The translations under genes were made by a program, and so were the position numbers. DNA of 37,833 nucleotides from Aquiflexum sp041751335 (GTDB taxonomy: Bacteria > Bacteroidota > Bacteroidia > Cytophagales > Cyclobacteriaceae). The notes beneath the pieces were generated by a model that was not told the origin of the DNA, made no database searches, and saw nothing but the letters and a program-made list of their open reading frames with translations. This document shows positions 24,478 through 33,966 of this stretch, piece after piece. The stretch is taken from assembly GCF_041751335.1 (NCBI RefSeq), contig NZ_JBGSXS010000184.1, positions 1-37,833 of the forward strand, read 5' to 3'. Within the stretch, counting starts at the first letter, position 1. Every line of letters begins with the position of its first letter.

Positions 24478-26958
24478 TTGAATTTCGATCCATATTCCGT
24501 AAATCTTCCTATTCTTGACATCATCAGTGATGTCAAGAAAAAACTGAATGAATTCAACACGCTCATTGTAAATGCACCTCCCGGAGCTGGTAAAAGCACA
24601 CTTTTGCCATTAACATTATTTGAAGAGCCATTTTTGAAGGGTAAAAAAATTCTGATGCTTGAGCCAAGGAGACTGGCAGCAAAAACAATTGCTTGGCGGA
24701 TGGCTGACCTTTTGGGTGAAAAAGTCGGTGAAAGTATCGGTTATCGAATCAGGTTTGAAAGCCAGATTTCTGAAAAGACCAAACTTGAGGTACTGACTGA
24801 AGGAATCCTAACAAGAATGCTACTCAATGACAATGCTTTGGAAGAAGTTGGCCTTGTTATTTTTGATGAATTCCATGAGAGAAATATACATGCAGATGTG
24901 GCCATGGCCCTATGTAGGGAAGTCCAGCAAGTCCTAAGACCTGACCTCCGTATTTTGGTAATGTCGGCTACATTGGATATGCCCCAGCTTCAATCATTAT
25001 TGAAAGCGCCTTCTTTAAAAAGTGATGGAAAAATGTTTCCTGTTGATTTTCAATATTCAGGAGATTTTGATCCTTTTCTGATGCCCGAAATGGTGTCTAA
25101 TACAGTTATAAATGCTTCAAAAAAACATGTAGGAGATATTTTAGTCTTCCTTCCCGGTCAAGGAGAAATTAAAAAGACTGAAGCCATTTTAAGGAAAAAT
25201 TTACCGGAATTTGCCATTCATCCATTATACGGTCAACTGAATCCTCAAGCGCAACATCAGGCCATTTTTCCTAATAAAAAAGGTAAAAGAAAAGTTGTCT
25301 TGGCTACATCTATAGCTGAAACAAGCCTTACCATCGAAGGTGTCTCAATAGTGGTTGATTCTGGATTTGGAAGGACATCCAAATTCAATCCCCGAACGGG
25401 TTTGTCAAGATTGGAAACTATCCGCATTTCAAAAGATGCTGCAGATCAACGCGCAGGAAGAGCCGGAAGATTGGGACCCGGATATTGTTACCGAATGTGG
25501 TCTTCCTTCACCCAATCTCAAATGCAGGAATTCAGGACTCCGGAAATATTGGAAGCTGATTTGACTTTTTTGGTTTTGGATATGGCAAAATGGGGTATTG
25601 AAAATATTCAGGAACTTACTTGGCTGACTCCTCCTCCACTGGGAACTCTATCCCAAGCAACCGAACTGCTACATGAAATAAATGTATTGGATCAGGGAAA
25701 GATTACAGCCCATGGGAAAAAGGTACATCAGATTCCTGCCCATCCCAGGATTGCCCACATGTTGATCATCGCCGAAGAATTAGGAAAAACTGCCTTGGCC
25801 ACGGACATTGCTGCATTGTTGGAGGAAAGAGATCCATTGGATTCCGAAATGGGTGTTGATATCAATTTGAGAGTTGAAGGATTAAGGAGAGCAAGAAAAG
25901 AAAATCTTTCCATCAAAGGATTTGATAAAATAGAAAAAGTAGGTAAGCAGTACCGCAAAATGCTGAAGGTTAATGAAGAAAACACTCCTGTGGATTCTTT
26001 TGAAACTGGGCTTTTGATAGCTTATACCTATCCTGAGCGAATAGCAAGTGCAAGACCAGGAAACAACGCCCAATTTCAAATGGCCAATGGCAAAATAGCC
26101 ATGATGGGTCATAGAGATGACCTTGCTAACGAATCATGGATAGCCATATCGCATGTAGATGCGAGGGATGGGTTGGGAAAGATATTCATGGCATCACCTT
26201 TGGACCCAAAAGATCTTCTACCTATGATCAAAGAGAAGAAAGTGGTCAAATGGGACAAAAAAGATGGGGAATTGAAAGCAGTGAAAAACATCTGTATTGG
26301 ATCAATTGTACTCAAATCCATTCCATTAAAAGATATTTCTTTGGAGGAAAAAAGAGAAGCTGTCATATTGGGTATTAAAGAAGATCACGGTTTATTGGAT
26401 TTCAATCAGGATGTTGTACAGCTCATGAATAGAGTTGTTTCTTTAAAGATCTGGAATCAAGATGAAAATTGGCCTGATTTCAGAAAGGAATCATTGATCA
26501 AAAATGTAGGTCATTGGCTTTCCCCCTATCTCGATGAAGTCAAAAGAGAAGAAGACTTATGGAAGCTTGACCTTAATGACATACTTTTTCACAATTTGGA
26601 TTTTGAATTGCAACAGAAAGTCATTGATCTTGCTCCTCAAAAAATACCAGTGCCAAGCGGTAGTATGGTAACTTTGGAATATCGAAATGATGGAGAAACC
26701 CCCATACTGGCTGTAAGACTTCAGGAAGTTTTTGGTTGGCTTGAAACGCCAAAAATCAACAAAAACCGTATTCCCCTATTGCTACATCTACTGTCTCCTG
26801 GTTATAAGCCCGTTCAGGTCACTTCTGATTTAAAAAGCTTCTGGAGCAATACTTATTTTGATGTAAAAAAAGATTTGAAACGAAGATATCCAAAACATTT
26901 CTGGCCTCAAGATCCACTGAATGCCGAAGCAGTAAAAGGAGTCAGAAGAAAAAATTAA
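24478..26958 (+). CDS. hrpB: ATP-dependent RNA helicase HrpB
   Basis: This 826-residue DExH-box helicase has Walker A APPGAGKST at 33-41, motif II DEFH at 130-133, motif III SAT at 163-165 and motif VI QRAGRAGR at 324-331. Helicase, HA2-like and HrpB C-terminal domains follow, and the length is normal for HrpB. The start is TTG at 24478: the N-terminal LPILDIISDV segment is conserved in HrpB and needs this upstream start, since no in-frame ATG precedes it. HrpB is thought to remodel RNA; its bacterial role is poorly defined. Its leader immediately follows a terminator, so its own promoter must overlap the 24396-24477 gap. Confidence 0.93.
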   Translation: MNFDPYSVNLPILDIISDVKKKLNEFNTLIVNAPPGAGKSTLLPLTLFEEPFLKGKKILMLEPRRLAAKTIAWRMADLLGEKVGESIGYRIRFESQISEKTKLEVLTEGILTRMLLNDNALEEVGLVIFDEFHERNIHADVAMALCREVQQVLRPDLRILVMSATLDMPQLQSLLKAPSLKSDGKMFPVDFQYSGDFDPFLMPEMVSNTVINASKKHVGDILVFLPGQGEIKKTEAILRKNLPEFAIHPLYGQLNPQAQHQAIFPNKKGKRKVVLATSIAETSLTIEGVSIVVDSGFGRTSKFNPRTGLSRLETIRISKDAADQRAGRAGRLGPGYCYRMWSSFTQSQMQEFRTPEILEADLTFLVLDMAKWGIENIQELTWLTPPPLGTLSQATELLHEINVLDQGKITAHGKKVHQIPAHPRIAHMLIIAEELGKTALATDIAALLEERDPLDSEMGVDINLRVEGLRRARKENLSIKGFDKIEKVGKQYRKMLKVNEENTPVDSFETGLLIAYTYPERIASARPGNNAQFQMANGKIAMMGHRDDLANESWIAISHVDARDGLGKIFMASPLDPKDLLPMIKEKKVVKWDKKDGELKAVKNICIGSIVLKSIPLKDISLEEKREAVILGIKEDHGLLDFNQDVVQLMNRVVSLKIWNQDENWPDFRKESLIKNVGHWLSPYLDEVKREEDLWKLDLNDILFHNLDFELQQKVIDLAPQKIPVPSGSMVTLEYRNDGETPILAVRLQEVFGWLETPKINKNRIPLLLHLLSPGYKPVQVTSDLKSFWSNTYFDVKKDLKRRYPKHFWPQDPLNAEAVKGVRRKN

Positions 26959-27327
26959 TTTTTTTTACATGTTTTGACCTTGATTAGAAATCGTGGATTG
27001 ATATCTTAAAATTTTGTTTTTAGAGGTTAAAAAACTCATTTCCAAAAGACATATTTTATTTCAGAAGAAATATTAGAGTAAAACTAATTCTCTAATTTTT
27101 AAATCGTAATATGTACTAATGAGGAATAAAATATTATTGAAAAGTACAAATAAAGAATTAAGAGGTACCCGGTTTTTGGCACATCTTGCATAAATCTGCC
27201 ATCAAACTCACAATTAAGGTTAATTTCATTCATAAAAGGATTAAAACCTGTTATATTGATTTTTGGATTATTAGAGAATACTTTAATTTAGTTGAGTCTT
27301 ATATTTTTCTAAACAATTTAACAATTC
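26959..27327 (+). other. Intergenic region, no gene seen
   Basis: An AT-rich gap of 369 bases. A frame of 71 codons from 27186 runs into the next gene in another phase and has no family similarity, so I do not call it. A weak promoter-like pair (TTG about 27259, TACTTTAA about 27282, spacer 20) precedes the epimerase gene. A short A/T palindrome at the HrpB stop is a poor terminator candidate. Confidence 0.35.
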
Positions 27328-28317
27328 ATGAAAACATTTATTACGGGTGGATCTGGCTATTTGGGACAAAGATTGGCATGGAGACTGGCAGAATCCGGTG
27401 AATATGTTCATGTTTTGATCCGAAATAAAAACGCTGCGGTTCATCTGGAACATCCCAACATCAAGATTTTTTATGGAGATATCTTAAAAATAAAAAGTAT
27501 CAAAGAGGCTTTGGGAGACTGTCAATATATTTTTCATGTTGCCGCCTTGGCAAGAGTATGGTCTAAAAACCCTGAGGATTTCTATACTGTAAATGTGGAA
27601 GGGACAAAAAACTTGATTCAAGTTGCTAAAGAAACTAAGATTCAAAAATTTATTCTTACAAGCAGTACAGGAACAATTGGTCCATCTTTGAAAAAACCAA
27701 ATGATGAAAATACACCTAGATGGTCGAGTTTCAACAATGATTATGAAATTTCCAAATATCTGGCGGAGAAGGAATTACTCAAAGCAGTATTAGATGGATT
27801 CCCAGGTTTGATTGTGAGTCCTTCCCGAATTTTCGGACCTGGCTTAGATTCCCCAAGTTCAGGAATCAATCGATTAATTGCAGGATATCTCAAAAACAAA
27901 GTAGCTATCATGCCTACCACTCACCATGCTTTGGGTAATTATGGGTTTATTGATGATATCGTAGAAGGCCATATCAAAGCTCGGGAGAAAGGTGAAATCG
28001 GTCAGAAATATATTTTGGGTGGCGAGAATAAATCCCTTGGAGAGCTTTTTCAAACTATTAAAAATCTTTCCCCACAGCGAGGTCTTATGCTTAAATTCCC
28101 TGTTTGGCCCTTAAAATACTGGTCATGGTTGGAATTGTATATGGGGAATAATTTTGGTAGATCACCTAAAATCACTCCTGATTTTGTAAAGAGAATTAAT
28201 GAAGACGCTGTCTTCAGTTCCGGAAAGGCTATTAAAGATCTGGGATATAAAATCACACCATTCGAGGAGGCCATTCAAACAACTATTCAATTTTTGATCA
28301 ACAAAAGAGCATCATGA
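27328..28317 (+). CDS. NAD-dependent epimerase/dehydratase (extended SDR)
   Basis: This 329-residue extended short-chain dehydrogenase/reductase has an N-terminal nucleotide-binding motif TGGSGYLG (6-13). The catalytic pair is Y139 and K143 in DYEISK, with a TSS motif at 111-113. Members act on nucleotide sugars, flavonoid-like ketones or sterols; the VAALARVW segment is seen in dihydroflavonol-reductase-like members. It overlaps the next SDR gene by 4 bases, so the two are co-translated and may catalyse consecutive steps. The substrate is unknown. Confidence 0.88.
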   Translation: MKTFITGGSGYLGQRLAWRLAESGEYVHVLIRNKNAAVHLEHPNIKIFYGDILKIKSIKEALGDCQYIFHVAALARVWSKNPEDFYTVNVEGTKNLIQVAKETKIQKFILTSSTGTIGPSLKKPNDENTPRWSSFNNDYEISKYLAEKELLKAVLDGFPGLIVSPSRIFGPGLDSPSSGINRLIAGYLKNKVAIMPTTHHALGNYGFIDDIVEGHIKAREKGEIGQKYILGGENKSLGELFQTIKNLSPQRGLMLKFPVWPLKYWSWLELYMGNNFGRSPKITPDFVKRINEDAVFSSGKAIKDLGYKITPFEEAIQTTIQFLINKRAS

Positions 28318-29120
28318 AACATTTTGCATTGATTACGGGAGCGAGTGAAGGACTTGGAAAATCCTTGGCTTTAGAATGTGCCAATAAAGGCATGGATATA
28401 TTATTGGTCTCTTTGCCTTCCACAGGTCTTCCTGAGTTGAAATTATTACTGGATCAAAATTTTGAGGTTTTTGTCGATTATTTGGAAATAGATCTCACTG
28501 ACGATGAAAGTTGTCACTACTTGATAGAATATGTGAAGTCGAAGGAATATCCCATTTCTTTTCTGATCAATAACGCTGGTGTCGGTGGAAATTACCAATT
28601 TGGTAATCAGGATTTCGCTGTATTCAATAGGATGATTCAACTGAACATCAAGGCATTGACCATGATTACTCACGGGATGATAAATGTTTTGGCAAAGAAC
28701 TCACAATCTTTTATCCTGAATGTAAGCAGTATGATTATCCACTTTGAAGGCCCATACAAACAGGTTTATGGAGCAACAAAATCTTTTATATTTTATTTTT
28801 CAAAAAGTCTTTCCATTGAACTGAAGGACAAAAATATTCAAGTTACTGTTTTATGCCCAGGTGGTATCAATTCCAACATAAAAATGGCAAGAATCAACAA
28901 TCAGTGTAATCTACTTCAGCAAATATCAGTTTTATATCCGGAGGAAGTAGCTGCTTATTCTATAGAAAAGACTATGAAGGGAAAAAATGTTATTATTCCA
29001 GGCAAAATTGTGAACTTATATTTTATTTTTTCTAAACTTTTACCAAACCAATTTCGGAACTGGTTGATAAAAACAAACAACACTAAGCTGATAAAGTCAC
29101 AACAGGCTTTAAGCCAATAG
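28314..29120 (+). CDS. Short-chain dehydrogenase/reductase
   Basis: This 268-residue classical SDR has a TGASEGLG cofactor motif (8-15), NNAG at 86-89, a catalytic Ser at 138 or 139 and YGATK with Y152 and K156. A hydrophobic stretch near residues 228-240 may associate with membrane, as in 17-beta-hydroxysteroid or 3-ketoacyl reductase-like SDRs (inference). It is the second gene of a translationally coupled pair with the epimerase and ends 14 bases before the stop of a convergent gene. Confidence 0.88.
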   Translation: MKHFALITGASEGLGKSLALECANKGMDILLVSLPSTGLPELKLLLDQNFEVFVDYLEIDLTDDESCHYLIEYVKSKEYPISFLINNAGVGGNYQFGNQDFAVFNRMIQLNIKALTMITHGMINVLAKNSQSFILNVSSMIIHFEGPYKQVYGATKSFIFYFSKSLSIELKDKNIQVTVLCPGGINSNIKMARINNQCNLLQQISVLYPEEVAAYSIEKTMKGKNVIIPGKIVNLYFIFSKLLPNQFRNWLIKTNNTKLIKSQQALSQ

Positions 29121-29134
29121 GCTTTGTTGGAGTA

Positions 29135-29752
29135 TTAAAGATTATCCAAATAATCCAAAAGGTTAAGAAAACAAGCTACTGTAAAAGGCGTCACCTGCAT
29201 TTCTTCCATCTTGGCAAGGTAAGTATCCCTTACTTCCTTGTATTCTGAAGGATTATATAATTTGGCAAGCGTAATACCTCTAGAAGATCTATAAGTAAAA
29301 TTCTGTGTCAGAATATTTTTATCTGGATCCTCGTTAAAAAATCTTTCTAGCTTTTTACCTTTTGAGAAATTATCCATCCAAGGAAACCCTAATTTGACCA
29401 TAAAGTCCTCTACTTTTTGGATGACAGGATTGATCTCAAGGTCATTTTCCAAAAAGTATCTTCTAGGCATGGCTGAGTCTATGGTATCCATAGTTTCTAC
29501 CAAAGTGATACTTCTATCTTTATAGTCTCCCAATGTCGGTAAAAACTTGTGAATGATGGATTCAACTTGATCAAACCTTACCCCTAAATGGTATTCAAAA
29601 TAAGTCGAGTCATTAAAATGGGTATGGTGAAAGAATATTATTTGTTTACCTTGACCGAAGGGTTTAGAATATAGCAGTTTTTTGGGTTCTAATTGGAATC
29701 CAAAATCAGTTAAAAAATTCTCATGGAGCAATATCATTTCTTTGATTTTCAT
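29135..29752 (-). CDS. Hypothetical cytosolic protein
   Basis: This 205-residue protein has no signal peptide or membrane segment. It contains mixed helices and aromatic-rich strands near 40-62 and conserved-looking GFPWMDNF and YRSSRGI segments. I do not recognise a family; a DUF4304-like fold is possible on general shape only. It is a single gene, convergent with the SDR pair. Confidence 0.6.
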   Translation of the reverse strand: MKIKEMILLHENFLTDFGFQLEPKKLLYSKPFGQGKQIIFFHHTHFNDSTYFEYHLGVRFDQVESIIHKFLPTLGDYKDRSITLVETMDTIDSAMPRRYFLENDLEINPVIQKVEDFMVKLGFPWMDNFSKGKKLERFFNEDPDKNILTQNFTYRSSRGITLAKLYNPSEYKEVRDTYLAKMEEMQVTPFTVACFLNLLDYLDNL

Positions 29753-30053
29753 GCACTATTCCAATTTATGTTTTAAAATAACGAGTAGATTTTTAATTTA
29801 TTTTAAACTTTTCAATAATTTTTATCTTTTTTATATTATTCTTTTCAATCTGCCTACTTTCCTATTCATAAAATCTAAATAGTGTAATCACTAAGTTGAT
29901 TTATCTTGTAATTTTTTTGTTTGCTTTTTGAAATTTTTATGTGGAAATTTTTTAGAGGAATAATAAATAAAGCGTAAAATTATTCATGGGTATTTTTATG
30001 TATGTAAATTACAAAAATTAAGCCATTTTTGACAAATTATTTAAAAAAAAATT
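29753..30053. other. Divergent intergenic region
   Basis: A 301-base, extremely AT-rich gap between divergent genes, presumably holding both promoters. No RNA gene, hairpin of note or ORF was supported. The base run directly before the 30054 start is A-rich, as expected for an SD-independent Bacteroidota start. Confidence 0.4.
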
Positions 30054-30767
30054 ATGGTTTGGAGAAAATTGAATTTTGATCAATTGAAAAATCTGCTTGA
30101 TTTCTGTGAGAAAAATCAATTTACTACAATTCATAATGCTGAAAAAAAGACAATAACCTTCTATGATTCAGAATATAATAAAATTTTAATTGTAAGGTTA
30201 TCCATCGATGTTAAATACTTACCTGAGGAAAATAGCTTGGTAAAGTTACGTTTTATCAACTATATCATTTTATTGATCAAGTCAGGAATTGCTTCTGTGG
30301 CATTATTTGAAAACACGGAACTGGTGGATCATAAAGTTTTTCGTGCATATATGGTCAGAAAAAAGCAAGGTAAAAGTCAAATCAAATACCTTAAAACAAA
30401 AGGAAAATCTAGGGCTGGCTCCCGGGTTAGGCTACAGGAAACTTTGGACTTTTTTGAAGAGATCAATTTGAGGCTTATCTCCTATTTTGATGAATATAGG
30501 ATTGATTTGATTGCTCTAAACAGTTCAAAAATATTATTGCCCTATTTATTTGAGAGTAAATCCGAAACTCCTTTTGGAAAAAAGGATATAAGACTTTACA
30601 AGATTCCCAAACATATTGCAACAGCTACCCACGAAAACTTATTAGATGTCAATGCACAATTGTTTTCAAACGCTATATTTGTTCCGGAAATTAGTGGAGA
30701 CATATTTGAAAATATCGTTTCAATTCAGGAAAAAACATCCGATCAAAGCCAAGAAGAGGATTGGTAA
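30054..30767 (+). CDS. Vms1-like release factor domain protein (bacterial VLRF1)
   Basis: This 237-residue protein has a central region (about 90-170) that reads like the Vms1/ANKZF1 release-factor domain: DHKVFRAYMVRKKQGKSQ at 92-109, then SRAGSRVR at 119-126, then a helix and a strand. In yeast Vms1 and human ANKZF1 this loop hydrolyses peptidyl-tRNA on stalled 60S ribosomes, using a GxxQ-type glutamine; Q109 is the candidate here. Bacterial VLRF1 relatives have been described in comparative genomics, including in Bacteroidota. The protein is shorter than Vms1 and lacks ankyrin, zinc-finger and VCP-binding parts. Ribosome rescue is therefore an inference from the motif. The gene may share a transcript with the next one. 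Confidence 0.72.
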   Translation: MVWRKLNFDQLKNLLDFCEKNQFTTIHNAEKKTITFYDSEYNKILIVRLSIDVKYLPEENSLVKLRFINYIILLIKSGIASVALFENTELVDHKVFRAYMVRKKQGKSQIKYLKTKGKSRAGSRVRLQETLDFFEEINLRLISYFDEYRIDLIALNSSKILLPYLFESKSETPFGKKDIRLYKIPKHIATATHENLLDVNAQLFSNAIFVPEISGDIFENIVSIQEKTSDQSQEEDW

Positions 30768-30830
30768 TCCTATAAAAACTCAATTTGGAACAATTTTTGG
30801 TAATATGGACTTTCATTTGTTTCCAATTAC

Positions 30831-31445
30831 ATGATGAATAAAAAATACACCCTAATTTTCCTCCTTTTTCTCGTTTTCTCTTCCTTCAAGGTTGAAGCTC
30901 AAAGATATGGTTCGGCAGCTGGTGTCAGAATGGGAAGCAACGACTTCAGTAGAACTTTTGGACTTTCTGCACAACAACGTGTTTTTAAGCATATTACACT
31001 CGAAGGAATTTTACAGTCTGATTTTAATAAAAATACCACAGCCCATTTGTTGGTTGAAGTTCACAGGCCGATTATTTCCAAAAGATTCAACTATTATTAT
31101 GGAGCTGGAGTGTCCACAGGTTGGGAAGAAAGTTTTGTGAAGGATAAAGAGACCAAACAAATCCTCCATACCTATGGAAATTCTACATCAGGTGTCGATA
31201 TCATTGCCGGCGTAGAACTCACAATTGCCAACACGGTCATCTCTTTGGACTATAAGCCGAATTTTAATCTTTCAGGCAGAGAGGAATTTGTCAGAGGTCA
31301 AGTGGGAATTTCAGCAAGAATGGTTTTGGTCAAAAGCAAAGAGCAGGATAAGAAACGTAGGAAAAAGGCAAGAGCCAAAAAAAGGCAAAAGAGAGAACCT
31401 ATCGGTCAAAAATTCAAAAATACTTTCAACTCTAATTCGAAATAG
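30831..31445 (+). CDS. Exported beta-barrel-like protein with basic C-terminal tail
   Basis: This 204-residue protein has a signal peptide (about 1-24, ending VEAQ). Alternating hydrophobic and polar strands with repeated Gly/aromatic residues suggest a small outer-membrane beta-barrel. The last about 35 residues (from VLVKSKEQDK) are strongly basic, with KKRRKKARAKKRQKR at about 173-187, which is unusual for an exported protein. The start is ATG at 30831 or 30834. It follows the VLRF1 gene by 63 bases; a functional link is not shown. Confidence 0.65.
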   Translation: MMNKKYTLIFLLFLVFSSFKVEAQRYGSAAGVRMGSNDFSRTFGLSAQQRVFKHITLEGILQSDFNKNTTAHLLVEVHRPIISKRFNYYYGAGVSTGWEESFVKDKETKQILHTYGNSTSGVDIIAGVELTIANTVISLDYKPNFNLSGREEFVRGQVGISARMVLVKSKEQDKKRRKKARAKKRQKREPIGQKFKNTFNSNSK

Positions 31446-31580
31446 AATAAAAATATTTTTTTCACAAATGGAAATTGTCAAAGCTTAATTTCAGATAGCA
31501 CTTTTTATCCATACGAATAAAATTTTCAAGCTTTTTAGAAGAATAATAACTAAACTAGGGTTCAATAAATTTTACCCTAA

Positions 31581-33461
31581 ATGAAATCATTCAAAATCAT
31601 AACATTCCTGCTGCTCCTGACCATCTCCGATCATTCTTGGGCTCAGGAAAAAAATATCCTTGAACAACTTCAGGAAATAGCCATTGTCGATCAAAAGGTA
31701 ATGATGCCCATGAGAGATGGGGTCAGATTGGCTACAGATATTTACCGGCCAAAAACCAATAATCCGGTACCCATCATTTTTTCAAGAACTCCTTATAACT
31801 TCAATTCATATCGTGATGGAGAATTGGTGACAAGGACCATGCAAAGTGCCTTGGAAGCCGTCCAGAAAGGATATGCCTATGTGGTACAAAATGAGCGAGG
31901 AAGGTTTTTCTCCGAAGGGGAATGGGACATTCTTGGAACGCCACTCACAGACGGATATGATGCCTTTACTTGGATGGCCGATCAAAAATGGAGCAATGGG
32001 AAGATCGGTACCATAGGTTGCTCATCAACTGCAGAATGGCAAATGGCCGTTGCCTCTCTCAACCATCCGGCGCATGCTGCTATGGTTCCCCAAGGGTTTG
32101 GTGCGGGAGTTGGTAGAATTGGTGATTTTTATGAACAAGGAAACTGGTACAGAGGTGGTGCCGGACAGATGCTTTTTACGGCATGGCTTTATGGTACCCA
32201 ACATGACCCCATGGCACCAAAACTTCCTGAGGGAATCTCACAGGAAGATTTATTGAGATTACAGAAGTTTTATGATATGGCTCCAAGATATCCAAGGGTT
32301 GATTGGAAGGAGGCCTTAAGCCATTTGCCAGTTCAGGATATTATCCGAAATGTTGATGGCCCAAAAGGAATCTATGAAGAAATGATCACCCGCAAGCCAA
32401 ATGATCCAAAATGGTATGAAGGCGGGCTTTTTCATGATGATATGGAGTTTGAAAAACCTGCCTTTTGGTTTGTGTCTTGGTATGATGTGGCTTCCAGTCC
32501 CAATTTGGCGATGTACAATCATATCAGGGAAAATGCCAAAGATCCCAAAATCAGGGACAATCAGTATTTGGTCATCGCACCTACCCTACACTGTTCATTT
32601 ACCCGAGCTACTGAAAACACCATTGTCGGTGAAAGAAGTATGGGAGATGCAAGATTGCCATACAATGACATGACTTATGCTTGGTTTGACTATTGGTTAA
32701 AAGGTGAGGCAAACAAGGTTACAGAAGAAATGCACAAGGTCACCTATTTCACCATGGGTGCCAATAAATGGCAATATTCAGATACTTGGCCTCCAAAGGA
32801 AGCCCAAATGGTCACCTATTTTCTGGACAGTAAAGGCAATGCCAATTCCAGATTGGGAGATGGCAAATTGTCCACCTCAAGACCAAGCAAAGACAACCCT
32901 GACACTTTTCAATACGATCCAATGGACCCCTTGACTTCTTATGGAGGTAATGTTTGCTGCACAGGCAACGCTGTACAGGGCGGTTCATTTGACCAACAGG
33001 AGATCGAATTGAGAAAGGATATTCTAGTTTATACTTCAGAAGCATTACCTGAAGGGATTGAAATCAGTGGATTTATTGAGTCCAAGCTATATCTTTCTTC
33101 TGATGTCAAAGACACCGACCTTACCATCAAACTCATCGATGTCTATCCTGATGGAACAGCCTATAATTTGGATGAAACCATCCAAAGGGTAAGGTACAGG
33201 GAAGGATATGAAAAAGAAGTATTTATGGAAAATGGAAAAGTCTATGAAGTCAATATGACCCCCATGTCAACTTCCAATTACTTCGAAAAAGGCCATAAAA
33301 TCAGAATTGAAGTTTCTTCATCCAACTTCCCCCGATTTGATAGAAACCTAAACACAGGTGGAAACAACTATGATGAAGCCGAAGGTGTAGTTGCAACCAA
33401 TGCTATCCACCATTCGAGAAAGTATCCTAGTAGTGTTAGTTTGCCTGTAGTTAAAAAGTGA
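31581..33461 (+). CDS. CocE/NonD family hydrolase (S15 peptidase-like)
   Basis: This 626-residue exported enzyme has a signal peptide ending HSWAQ (about 22). It has an alpha/beta hydrolase domain (about 35-370) and a C-terminal jelly-roll domain (about 395-620) typical of X-Pro dipeptidyl-peptidase and cocaine-esterase relatives. MRDGVRLATDIYRP is a family signature. The nucleophile is probably S148 in GTIGCSSTAEW; the usual fifth-position Gly of GxSxG is Thr here. Activity on peptides, amides or esters is likely, but the exact substrate is unknown. It is a single gene with its own leader. Confidence 0.88.
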   Translation: MKSFKIITFLLLLTISDHSWAQEKNILEQLQEIAIVDQKVMMPMRDGVRLATDIYRPKTNNPVPIIFSRTPYNFNSYRDGELVTRTMQSALEAVQKGYAYVVQNERGRFFSEGEWDILGTPLTDGYDAFTWMADQKWSNGKIGTIGCSSTAEWQMAVASLNHPAHAAMVPQGFGAGVGRIGDFYEQGNWYRGGAGQMLFTAWLYGTQHDPMAPKLPEGISQEDLLRLQKFYDMAPRYPRVDWKEALSHLPVQDIIRNVDGPKGIYEEMITRKPNDPKWYEGGLFHDDMEFEKPAFWFVSWYDVASSPNLAMYNHIRENAKDPKIRDNQYLVIAPTLHCSFTRATENTIVGERSMGDARLPYNDMTYAWFDYWLKGEANKVTEEMHKVTYFTMGANKWQYSDTWPPKEAQMVTYFLDSKGNANSRLGDGKLSTSRPSKDNPDTFQYDPMDPLTSYGGNVCCTGNAVQGGSFDQQEIELRKDILVYTSEALPEGIEISGFIESKLYLSSDVKDTDLTIKLIDVYPDGTAYNLDETIQRVRYREGYEKEVFMENGKVYEVNMTPMSTSNYFEKGHKIRIEVSSSNFPRFDRNLNTGGNNYDEAEGVVATNAIHHSRKYPSSVSLPVVKK

Positions 33462-33472
33462 GTTTATTCCAA

Positions 33473-33503
33473 GTCATCCCATGACGCGAAGTCATGGCAT
33501 GAC
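33473..33503. repeat. REP-like palindrome
   Basis: Arms GTCATCCCATGAC (33473-33485) and GTCATGGCATGAC (33491-33503) pair at 12 of 13 positions around GCGAA. Each arm is itself nearly palindromic (GTCAT...ATGAC). It sits 12 bases after the CocE stop and 20 bases before the next start, and looks like a dispersed REP-type element. No T-run follows, so it is not a classic terminator. Confidence 0.6.
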
Positions 33504-33522
33504 TAAGCATAATTGATCTTCC

Positions 33523-33966
33523 ATGAACAACCAACATCTATTCTGGGCAGGAATCTTGACTGCCTTGATTTCCATTACGCATATTGGAATTGTGATTGGA
33601 GGACCTGAATGGTATAGGTTCTTTGGGGCAGGAGAACGAATGGCCCAGCAGGCGGAAGCAGGCTTGGCATTACCTGTTATGATCACATTAACGATAGCAT
33701 TGATTTTAGGGATTTGGGCGATTTATGCATTTTCAGGAGCAGGCTTGATAAGTAGATTACCTTTATTGAAACCTGTTTTGATCCTTATAACTTCTGTATT
33801 TTTGCTGAGAGGTATATTAGGAATACCTATGGTAATGCTCGTGGACCACCCTTATTTAAATGAATTGAGGGATAAAATAGTTTTTATGGTTGTGAGTTCC
33901 CTGATATGTTTAGGCTTTGGAATCCTGTATGCCAAAGGGACTATGAAGTTGATTTTTCGACAATGA
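33523..33966 (+). CDS. Small four-TM protein of unknown function
   Basis: This 147-residue protein has four hydrophobic segments (about 8-27, 50-70, 81-105, 119-139) and a GPEWYRFFGAGERMA segment between the first two. No enzymatic motif is recognised. It begins 61 bases after the CocE hydrolase with a palindrome between, so it may be expressed with it or alone. Confidence 0.65.
   Translation: MNNQHLFWAGILTALISITHIGIVIGGPEWYRFFGAGERMAQQAEAGLALPVMITLTIALILGIWAIYAFSGAGLISRLPLLKPVLILITSVFLLRGILGIPMVMLVDHPYLNELRDKIVFMVVSSLICLGFGILYAKGTMKLIFRQ

Noticed and set aside
26946..26968. A/T palindrome at the HrpB stop as a terminator
   Set aside because: The stem contains only A-T pairs and overlaps the coding end, so it would be unstable.
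27186..27401. 71-codon plus-strand frame
   Set aside because: It starts at TTG, runs into the epimerase gene in another phase, and has no family similarity.
29682..29882. 66-codon plus-strand frame before the VLRF1 gene
   Set aside because: It is antisense to the 29135-29752 gene at its start, and its hydrophobic composition reflects AT-rich DNA.
32401..32673. 90-codon frame inside the CocE gene
   Set aside because: It is a shadow of the real reading frame with no supporting motif.
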